Shown: positions 1 through 5,024 of the stretch, piece by piece | Numbering within the stretch: position 1 is the first letter of the stretch | Layout of the letters: every line of letters starts with the position of its first letter | Notes under the pieces: generated by a model | What the model was told of the DNA's origin: nothing | Database searches by the model: none | The model's input: only the letters and a program-made list of their open reading frames with translations | Assembly (NCBI GenBank): GCA_016872225.1 | Contig: VHAW01000120.1 | Span: 1 to 5,024 of the forward strand | Origin: Sphingomonadales bacterium | GTDB taxonomy: Bacteria; Bacteroidota; Bacteroidia; UBA7662 | Reading direction: 5' to 3' | Length of the DNA stretch: 5,024 bases | Translations under genes and position numbers: made by a program

Positions 1-2115
1 CAACTTAATTTGCCAAGCGATCACAGCCGTTCGGGGATTGGACTGTAGGCGCAAAGACGCATTGCCCCCTTGGCAAGCTGAATCTCCCACCAAAGTAATA
101 CAAGCCGGACTTAGGCTAACTTGCTGAATCAGAAGACTATCGCATCCGCCCACATTCCTGAGGGTATCCACGAAGGTCCCCGATGAAGTAAAAATCCTGC
201 CCCTGGGACCAACCACCGCAACACAGCCCTGCAAGACCAAGGTGGAATCCGTGGCCCTGCATCCAGTAAGATTGTTGTTACGAGTTACCGTGGAGCTGCC
301 TTTGAGGAGAATCTGATCCGGGTCAAGGCTGAAGGTGGAGATCGTCCCTGCTACGGTATACGCTTGGACCGAAGCTCCGGGTTGCAACCACAGCGTTTGG
401 GCGGGAATACCGGTATTGGAAAACGTGAGCCGTATCGGGATTTTGTTCCTGAAGGTTGGGGTCACCGATGGAGTAGTTACCGCTTGATTCACCTGAACCC
501 ACAAATTGTTCCCGGATTGATTCCAGTTGAGGCTGTAGGTAGGATGACCCTGCCCGTAAACCCAATCTTGAAAAAAGGGTTGCAAATTGACCCCGCTTCC
601 CGCCTCCAGGTATTGCCTGAATTCATCCGTGGTGGCAACTGCATGCTGTCTTCCTAACAAATACTGCCTCGTGGCTCTAAAGAAAACCGTATCCCCTAAT
701 TCATGCCGTAACATATGCAAAACACAGGCCCCCTTTTTGTACGACAATGCCGAATTGAAAATGCGATTTTCGTCCGCCCCGGCTGGAACATAGACCGAGG
801 CATTGGTCACCGATCGAGCCGATGATTGCGCCGAAGTCATCCAAGAATTGGCAGAACTTTGACCCAAAGCCGCCTGACGGTACAGGTATTCACCGTACGA
901 TGCCCAACCTTCGTTCAGCCAAATATCGCTCCACGTAGCGCAGGTTACTAAGTCCCCAAACCACTGATGCGCAAGCTCATGAGATACCAAATCGGTGCTG
1001 AAGCTGCCCATGGTGCTCATGGTCTGATGCTCCATTCCTCCCCCAAGGGGAGCCATCATATGCCCGTATTTCTCGGCACGAAAAGGATAGGTAATCCATT
1101 GCCTGGAGAAGCGTTCCAGCATGTCGGGGGTTTGATTCAAATTATTCAACCAGAAATTGAGGCAGCTCTGGCCCGAACTGTTGTTGGCATTATACACCCA
1201 ATGTTGAATTAAGACCGAATCACCAGGCAACGGCCTGGCATAATTCAAATACTCGGTATAGGGAGCTACCGAAAAAGCGATCAAGTAAAATGCCTGCGGA
1301 TAACGGGTTCTCCATTCGAAGCGGCTACGGTTGTTGGGCAGAACTTGGGTGGAAAATAACAAGCCGTTGGAGGCTACTTTGTTGGGGTTGGCACAGGAAC
1401 CCACGAAATCCACGGAATCAATTTTGTCCCATAGGTCTTGTTTGCACGGAAACCAATCCGGCGCTCCAAAGGGCTCAGACAAGGTCCATGTCGCGCGAAC
1501 CCCCCAGGTCGATGAGGCCGCCGAGGTCACCCCTGCAAAGAAACCTGTGCCCGATGGGGTTCCCCCGTAATAAACCCTGCATTCGAGGTTGGATCCTGAA
1601 GACAAGGATTGGTTCAAAGGAAATTTAACCACCTCCCCTGCCCGAATAAGCTGCGAGCCCAAGTAGCGTTGCCCATTGAATACCACCGAATCAATGGTCA
1701 AAAACGACCGTAATTCAAACCAAAAAGTGTCCATAAGTCCCTGCAACACGATGGCTTTGAACAGAACATTGCCACTCAAGGCGGTGGAAGCCGTGGTGAC
1801 ATTCAAATCAAAACGGTAATAATGAATATCATAGGCATCTGCTCCCCGATTAACAGCTGCAGCGCGCCCTATTCCACTTTCGTGCCATAGCCTTGCTCTG
1901 TGCAAGGCCCCTGCCTTGGCCTGCGCACATCCATGCCCTTCATCCTGTCTTTGGGGAGACCCTGCATCGATGTAAGGTATGGCATTGATCGGTAAAAGCC
2001 TTTCAAAGGCCTGCAAGGACTGTGCCCTCGAAACAGACAACTCAAATAGAAAACCCAAAACAAGAAATATTCCCAAGGCTTTAGGGAGGATACTCAACTG
2101 ACAAGTTATTTTCAT
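1..2115 (-). CDS. Secreted M1-family zinc aminopeptidase with adhesin-like C-terminal extension (3' end outside window)
   Basis: This reading frame is open for 705 codons and continues past the left edge. It should remove N-terminal residues from peptides, using one zinc ion, outside the cytoplasm. Residues 1-31 form a signal peptide: MKITCQLSILPK, a hydrophobic stretch at about 13-28, then a likely cleavage at SRA|Q. An N-terminal beta domain spans roughly 90-300, beginning with YDIHYYRFDLNV. The exopeptidase motif GGMEH is at 359-363. The zinc site is HELAH at 379-383 with NEGWA placing Glu402 exactly 18 residues later (HEXXH-X18-E). Tyr459 in SYKKGA is the likely catalytic tyrosine. The catalytic part ends near FFQDWVYGQGHP (514-525). 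After a beta-rich stretch, residues 619-705 contain Cys-rich repeat-like sequence (SSGTFVDTL, GGCDSL) and the start of a probable Ig/PKD-like domain. Type IX secretion would fit, but its sorting domain would lie off-window. The ATG at 2115 puts the signal peptide at the N terminus; an in-frame ATG at 2136 would add seven residues. Family call firm; substrate unknown. Confidence 0.93.
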   Translation of the reverse strand, partial: MKITCQLSILPKALGIFLVLGFLFELSVSRAQSLQAFERLLPINAIPYIDAGSPQRQDEGHGCAQAKAGALHRARLWHESGIGRAAAVNRGADAYDIHYYRFDLNVTTASTALSGNVLFKAIVLQGLMDTFWFELRSFLTIDSVVFNGQRYLGSQLIRAGEVVKFPLNQSLSSGSNLECRVYYGGTPSGTGFFAGVTSAASSTWGVRATWTLSEPFGAPDWFPCKQDLWDKIDSVDFVGSCANPNKVASNGLLFSTQVLPNNRSRFEWRTRYPQAFYLIAFSVAPYTEYLNYARPLPGDSVLIQHWVYNANNSSGQSCLNFWLNNLNQTPDMLERFSRQWITYPFRAEKYGHMMAPLGGGMEHQTMSTMGSFSTDLVSHELAHQWFGDLVTCATWSDIWLNEGWASYGEYLYRQAALGQSSANSWMTSAQSSARSVTNASVYVPAGADENRIFNSALSYKKGACVLHMLRHELGDTVFFRATRQYLLGRQHAVATTDEFRQYLEAGSGVNLQPFFQDWVYGQGHPTYSLNWNQSGNNLWVQVNQAVTTPSVTPTFRNKIPIRLTFSNTGIPAQTLWLQPGASVQAYTVAGTISTFSLDPDQILLKGSSTVTRNNNLTGCRATDSTLVLQGCVAVVGPRGRIFTSSGTFVDTLRNVGGCDSLLIQQVSLSPACITLVGDSACQGGNASLRLQSNPRTAVIAWQIKL

Positions 2116-2139
2116 CTCCAAAGAAACAAAATTCATTCC

Positions 2140-2162
2140 ATGAAAAGAAAGCGAGAAAATTA
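2140..2162 (-). promoter_or_regulatory. Weak promoter-like element upstream of the peptidase gene
   Basis: On the minus strand, TAATTTTC at 2162-2155 matches the Bacteroidota -7 consensus TAnnTTTG at seven of eight positions. It lies 39 bases before the peptidase ATG at 2115. I find no TTTG or TTG at a normal distance upstream (the nearest TTG is about 32 bases away), so this is a poor promoter candidate. The peptidase could instead be transcribed by read-through from glnN. The 3' part of this interval (TTTTCAT, 2146-2140) is complementary to ATGAAAA at the start codon, as described in the findings. Confidence 0.15.
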
Positions 2163-2175
2163 AAACCGCTTAAGG

Positions 2176-2198
2176 GTTGTTATTTGAGAAATAACAAC
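2176..2198 (-). repeat. Perfect 10-bp inverted repeat over the glnN stop codon
   Basis: The arms are GTTGTTATTT (2176-2185) and AAATAACAAC (2189-2198), separated by the three bases GAG. The match is perfect. In the glnN transcript this would form a stem with a three-base loop, with the TAA stop codon inside the 3' arm, so the repeat also encodes the last glnN residues. Only two of the ten pairs are G-C. The downstream transcript is CCCTTAAGCGG and then a T-rich stretch (TTTTAATTTTC), so there is no T-tract directly after the stem. It may be a weak terminator or an RNA 3'-end stabiliser, or it may be chance. The palindrome itself is certain; its function is not. Confidence 0.5.
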
Positions 2199-4366
2199 TC
2201 CCTATATTTTGGAAGTGGCCATAACTCGTTATCCACCAGGATCTCTACGCGATCGGCATGATCTCTGATGCTATCCAAATAAGGCTTGACCTGCTCACAA
2301 TAGACCTGGGCCCTGGTACGGGTGGATTCGATTTCGTTGGCCTTTTTGCGAGCCAAGCGCATTTTTTCGGTTTGCTCCACCATGGCCGCGATGTGTTGTC
2401 CAATGATTTCGGCCAATACTTTGAGAGAGGCCGTGTTTTTGGCGGTTATGCCCAGTTCCTTTTGTAATCGAAGGTTCTCCAAGCATCGCTGTTGATATGC
2501 CATGGCAGCGGGTACAATTTGGGTAAGGCTCAATTCTCCCACCAATCGCGATTCTATTTGAAGCTTTTTGATATAGTTCTCCAGCATGATTTCGTGCCGA
2601 GCTTCAATTTCACGCTCCGTGTAAACACCCATTTTCTCAAATAAATGAACGGTGGATTTAGAGACCATCGCGTCCAAGGCCTCCGGAGTGGTACGAAAAT
2701 TGGAGAGGCCTCTTTTGGCCGCTTCTTTCTGCCACTCTTCCCCGTAACCGTTGCCTTCAAAACGAATCTTCTTGGAGGCTTTGATATATTTCTGCAGCAC
2801 TTTGAGCAAGGCCCCTTCCCGGCTCTCGCCATCGCTGATGGCTTTGTCCACTTCGGTTTTGAAGGCGGTAAGACTCTGGGCCATCGCCGCGTTGAGAACC
2901 GTCATCGCTGCGGCGCAATTGGAGGCAGAACCTACGGCCCTCAGTTCGAATTTGTTGCCGGTAAAGGCAAAGGGCGAAGTTCGATTACGATCGGTGTTAT
3001 CCAAGAGTATTTCGGGAATTGCTTTGATCTGATGCATAAGCGAACGAACCTCCACCTGGTCTTTGTCCAATTTACCTTTTTCGATTTCATCCAAAACCCT
3101 GGACAATTGTTCGCCTAAGAAGGCCGACATGATCGCCGGAGGTGCTTCGTTGGCCCCAAGACGATGATCATTACCCGCGCTGGCAATGGATGCCCGAATC
3201 AAATCGGCATGATCATGAAACGCTTTGATGGCATTGACAAAGAAGGTCAGAAACATCAAATTACTTTTTGGTGTTTTTCCAGGCGATAACAAATTTTTTC
3301 CTGTATTGGTCCCTAATGACCAATTGTTATGCTTTCCAGAACCATTGATACCTGCAAAGGGCTTTTCATGCAATAACACCGTCAGACCATGTCTCTTGGA
3401 TAGCTTCTCCATCAAATCCATGAGAAGTTGATTATGATCTACAGCAAGGTTTATTTCCTCAAACAATGGAGCACATTCAAACTGCCCAGGGGCTACTTCG
3501 TTATGCCGTGTTTTGAGGGGAATTCCCAAACGGTAGGCTTCGTTTTCGAGATCCACCATAAAAGTATGTACTCTTTCAGGTATGGTACCAAAGTAGTGAT
3601 CTTCAAGCTGTTGACCACGTGCAGCCCCATGCCCAAAGAGGGTTCTTCCAGACAAAACCAAGTCCGGCCTAGCATCGAAGAGGGCAGAATCTATCAGGAA
3701 ATATTCCTGCTCTACACCTAATGTTGGGAAAACACGGGTAATGTTTTTGTCAAAATACTGACACACCGATACACCGGCCTTTTCAACCGCTGCGAGAGAT
3801 TTAAGTAAAGGGGATTTATAGTCTAGCGATTCCCCGGTATAGGATACAAAAATGGTAGGAATGCAAAGGGTCTTGCCGGCTGGGCTTTCCAACACAAAAG
3901 CCGGAGAGCTGGGATCCCAGGCCGTGTAACCTCTGGCCTCAAAAGTATTGCGAATACCCCCACTAGGAAATGAAGATGCATCGGGTTCCTGTTGCACCAA
4001 AGCGCTGCCGCTAAAGGCCTCGATAGCCTCACCATCATTATTTAGTGAGAAGAAGGAATCATGTTTCTCGGCGGTAGATCCAGTCAACGGCTGAAACCAG
4101 TGAGTGTAATGGGTAGCCCCTTTGGCCAAAGCCCAATTTTTCATCCCGTTGGCCACTTGCCTGGCAATCTCCGAGCTAATACCATGCCCTTGATCGATCG
4201 CCTCATTAAGGGCCTCGTAAATCTCCGGTGACAGAAATTCACGCATGGCTTTCTTGTTGAATACATTTTCGGCAAAGCGCTCGGAACTTTTGAAGGGTAC
4301 CGGCATTGCGAAGGGGGCAGCATTTTGGCGGATGCTTTGCAGGGCTTGGTGACGCAGGTGGGCCAT
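2180..4366 (-). CDS. glnN: Type III glutamine synthetase
   Basis: The gene encodes a complete 728-residue cytoplasmic enzyme that joins ammonia to glutamate with ATP to give glutamine, the entry step of nitrogen assimilation. The length suits the large type III class (about 700-730 residues), not types I or II (about 350-470). The class-specific N-terminal part includes ENVFNKKAMREFLSP (33-47), THYTHWFQPLTGSTAEKHD (85-103) and FPSGGIRNTFEARGYTAWD (133-151). Active-site motifs follow in order: GVEQEYFLID (217-226), NEVAPGQFE (289-297), NGSGKHNNWS (341-350, with the conserved His346), LGANEAPP (403-410), NRTSPFAFTG (461-470) and NKFELRAVGSASN (471-483). The C-terminal region specific to the class includes FEGNGYGEEW (536-545) and a charged helical stretch at about 580-700. 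The start at 4366 gives the usual MAHLRHQAL-type N terminus and sits 28 bases downstream of a good promoter element. No ammonium transporter, PII or glutamate synthase gene is adjacent. No key motif is missing and I see no frameshift. Confidence 0.98.
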   Translation of the reverse strand: MAHLRHQALQSIRQNAAPFAMPVPFKSSERFAENVFNKKAMREFLSPEIYEALNEAIDQGHGISSEIARQVANGMKNWALAKGATHYTHWFQPLTGSTAEKHDSFFSLNNDGEAIEAFSGSALVQQEPDASSFPSGGIRNTFEARGYTAWDPSSPAFVLESPAGKTLCIPTIFVSYTGESLDYKSPLLKSLAAVEKAGVSVCQYFDKNITRVFPTLGVEQEYFLIDSALFDARPDLVLSGRTLFGHGAARGQQLEDHYFGTIPERVHTFMVDLENEAYRLGIPLKTRHNEVAPGQFECAPLFEEINLAVDHNQLLMDLMEKLSKRHGLTVLLHEKPFAGINGSGKHNNWSLGTNTGKNLLSPGKTPKSNLMFLTFFVNAIKAFHDHADLIRASIASAGNDHRLGANEAPPAIMSAFLGEQLSRVLDEIEKGKLDKDQVEVRSLMHQIKAIPEILLDNTDRNRTSPFAFTGNKFELRAVGSASNCAAAMTVLNAAMAQSLTAFKTEVDKAISDGESREGALLKVLQKYIKASKKIRFEGNGYGEEWQKEAAKRGLSNFRTTPEALDAMVSKSTVHLFEKMGVYTEREIEARHEIMLENYIKKLQIESRLVGELSLTQIVPAAMAYQQRCLENLRLQKELGITAKNTASLKVLAEIIGQHIAAMVEQTEKMRLARKKANEIESTRTRAQVYCEQVKPYLDSIRDHADRVEILVDNELWPLPKYRELLFLK

Positions 4367-4394
4367 AGGGTATAGTGGGTTAAGATTTCGATTG

Positions 4395-4428
4395 CAAATC
4401 TATTCTTTGTTGAAATAAAAACCCCAAA
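4395..4428 (-). promoter_or_regulatory. Probable Bacteroidota-type promoter of glnN
   Basis: On the minus strand, TAGATTTG at 4402-4395 matches the Bacteroidota -7 consensus TAnnTTTG exactly. TTTG at 4428-4425 matches the -33 element, with 22 bases between the two, within the range reported for the phylum. Transcription would begin near 4388-4391, leaving a leader of roughly 22-25 bases before the glnN ATG at 4366. That leader has no AGGAGG-like sequence, which is normal in this phylum. The short sequence AAAAAGAGAGTTTTT (4426-4440), a 5-bp inverted repeat with a five-base spacer, overlaps the -33 element and might be an operator, though this is weak. Confidence 0.6.
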
Positions 4429-4479
4429 AAGAGAGTTTTTCTTTAAAAATTCATTCACTAAAGCAAAAATCTTTCAAAA

Positions 4480-4587
4480 AAATGAGTTTATTATAGAAAA
4501 AACTTAATTAATTATTAAAATTTTGTTCAAAAAATAAGTGATTTGAATAAAAAATTATATTTTAAATTTTAAATATAATACTCATTT
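4480..4587. repeat. Spaced, imperfect inverted repeat in the intergenic region
   Basis: The sequence AAATGAGTTTATTA at 4480-4493 and TAATACTCATTT at 4576-4587 are inverted copies of one another, apart from a two-base gap. The longest perfect part is AAATGAG (4480-4486) against CTCATTT (4581-4587). The arms lie about 80 bases apart on either side of the AT-rich core. They could be a pair of binding sites for one regulator, but in sequence this AT-rich such matches arise easily by chance. Confidence 0.2.
4555..4578. repeat. 8-bp AT-only inverted repeat
   Basis: TTATATTT (4555-4562) and AAATATAA (4571-4578) are perfect inverted copies separated by eight bases, TAAATTTT. All 24 bases are A or T. 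The spacing and size would suit a dimeric DNA-binding protein, and the site lies about 60 bases before the rightward gene, but the base composition makes chance a serious alternative. Confidence 0.25.
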
Positions 4588-4608
4588 CTTTAGCCCATCC
4601 CTATCCCC

Positions 4609-4635
4609 TTGGGCTCTGTAAACCGTGTATTTTTG
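4609..4635 (+). promoter_or_regulatory. Possible promoter for the rightward gene, giving a leaderless mRNA
   Basis: TATTTTTG at 4628-4635 matches TAnnTTTG exactly, with TTG at 4609-4611 sixteen bases upstream as a possible -33 element (slightly short spacing). The element ends only three bases before the ATG at 4639, so transcription would begin at or about the start codon. This is either a leaderless arrangement or a chance match. A less perfect alternative, TATATTTT at 4557-4564, would give a conventional leader. Confidence 0.25.
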
Positions 4636-4638
4636 GCC

Positions 4639-5024
4639 ATGCAAAGATTGTTGGAAGCTCACCGCCCTTTTTGGAATTCTTTAGGGCTGCATACAGCCAT
4701 AGTTTTATTGGCATTCTTAGGCTGGCTTCCTCCCACCAACGCGGGGACTGGCCCAAAGGAGCAGCGTACCAACCAAGCTCAAGAGGTATCGGACCGTCCT
4801 CAACCCAAAAAGGCCGCACCCCGTTTTCGAAAAATTTCTGCTCGCAAATTGCCTTTGGAATTACTGGAAGAATTCAGAAAAAATTATCCAGCCGCCGTGG
4901 AACTGGAATGGCAATCAAGAGACGCTCATAGGACAGAAGTAATGGATTTACAACCCCCGAGTACCAACGAAAAGCTTTTGATTCTTCGACTGGATACCAA
5001 GATATACCGCGTTCAGGGTTACAA
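4639..5024 (+). CDS. Putative exported protein, possible PepSY-like domain (3' end outside window)
   Basis: The frame is open for 128 whole codons and continues past the right edge. I do not recognise it with certainty. Residues 1-14 are short and mildly basic. A hydrophobic segment at about 15-31 (including HTAIVLLAFLGWLPP) is followed by TNA|G, a plausible signal-peptidase site near residue 35, so the protein is probably exported or anchored in a membrane. Residues 36-68 are polar, basic and proline-containing, like a linker. Residues 70-91 (KLPLELLEEF, then KNYPAAVELEW) resemble the opening of PepSY-like domains in Bacteroidota periplasmic proteins, which typically show LP, then F-x-K-x-YP, then a Trp. 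This match is by eye and weak. The ATG at 4639 is the first in frame after a stop at 4591-4593. The gene is divergent from glnN, so its role need not be related. Confidence covers the gene being real; the domain call is about 0.35. Confidence 0.7.
   Translation, partial: MQRLLEAHRPFWNSLGLHTAIVLLAFLGWLPPTNAGTGPKEQRTNQAQEVSDRPQPKKAAPRFRKISARKLPLELLEEFRKNYPAAVELEWQSRDAHRTEVMDLQPPSTNEKLLILRLDTKIYRVQGY

Larger units (their letters stand above)
4367..4638. other. AT-rich divergent intergenic region
   Basis: These 272 bases separate glnN (leftward) from the rightward gene at 4639. The core at 4441-4580 has only 17 G or C in 140 bases, far below the flanking genes. It contains homopolymeric A and T runs, the palindromic TTAATTAA at 4504-4511 and several short inverted repeats. 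I see no credible ORF, tRNA or riboswitch fold in it. It probably holds promoters for both genes, and its A/T tracts could give intrinsically bent DNA or bind regulators, but no known operator is recognisable. Confidence 0.85.

Noticed and set aside
364..1628. Several plus-strand and antisense open frames of 68-112 residues across the peptidase gene
   Set aside because: They are low-complexity shadows of the peptidase frame, with no signal peptide, motif or promoter of their own.
1..2115. The suspicion that the left third is a decayed gene, because only short complete open frames occur there
   Set aside because: Translating the minus strand from 2115 gives 705 codons without a stop or frame change, with all M1 catalytic residues in place. 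It only appears absent because its stop codon is outside the window.
2176..2198. Calling the glnN hairpin a classical intrinsic terminator
   Set aside because: The stem has only two G-C pairs and is followed by CCCTTAAGCGG, not by a T-tract, so I list it as an inverted repeat only.
2645..3118. A 157-residue plus-strand open frame inside glnN
   Set aside because: It lies entirely antisense to a clearly conserved gene, has no recognisable domain, and is explained by codon bias of glnN on the opposite strand.
4671..4931. An 86-residue plus-strand frame overlapping the rightward gene
   Set aside because: It is in a different frame from the 4639 gene, which has an exported-protein start and stays open to the edge. 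The 86-residue product has no recognisable features.
1..5024. CRISPR arrays, insertion sequences, tRNA or rRNA genes, toxin-antitoxin or defence genes
   Set aside because: I found no regularly spaced direct repeats, terminal inverted repeats with a transposase, tRNA-like cloverleaf or defence-protein motifs on either strand.

Overview
The window reads as a piece of a Bacteroidota chromosome. Three independent signs support this. The central gene is a type III glutamine synthetase (GlnN) very close in length and motifs to the Bacteroidota form. The M1 peptidase to its left carries surface-repeat sequence of the kind common in Bacteroidota exported proteins. A TTTG / TAnnTTTG promoter, the form known from this phylum, lies just upstream of glnN. 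None of the three genes has a clear Shine-Dalgarno sequence, which also fits. The genus cannot be told from the sequence; an environmental lineage is my guess only.

Layout: (1) 1-2115, minus strand: a secreted M1 zinc aminopeptidase. It is intact from its signal peptide through the whole catalytic domain, then continues into Cys-containing adhesin-like or Ig-like sequence and runs off the left edge. (2) 2116-2179: a short gap. A perfect 10-bp inverted repeat lies across the glnN stop codon at 2176-2198. (3) 2180-4366, minus strand: complete glnN, 728 residues. (4) 4367-4638: a divergent intergenic region whose core (4441-4580) has only 17 G/C in 140 bases. It holds the probable glnN promoter. 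(5) 4639-5024, plus strand: the start of an unrecognised exported protein with a possible PepSY-like domain, running off the right edge.

How they relate: glnN and the peptidase face the same way with a 64-bp gap, so read-through from glnN is possible, but nothing shows that they form one functional unit. GlnN makes glutamine from ammonia in the cytoplasm. The peptidase would act on peptides outside the cytoplasm or at the cell surface. A link through nitrogen supply is imaginable but not shown. The rightward gene is divergent and independent.

I see no mobile element, CRISPR array, tRNA, rRNA or defence system, and no convincing undescribed system. The most notable points are the modular C-terminal extension of the peptidase, the hairpin over the glnN stop codon, and a possible leaderless start of the rightward gene.
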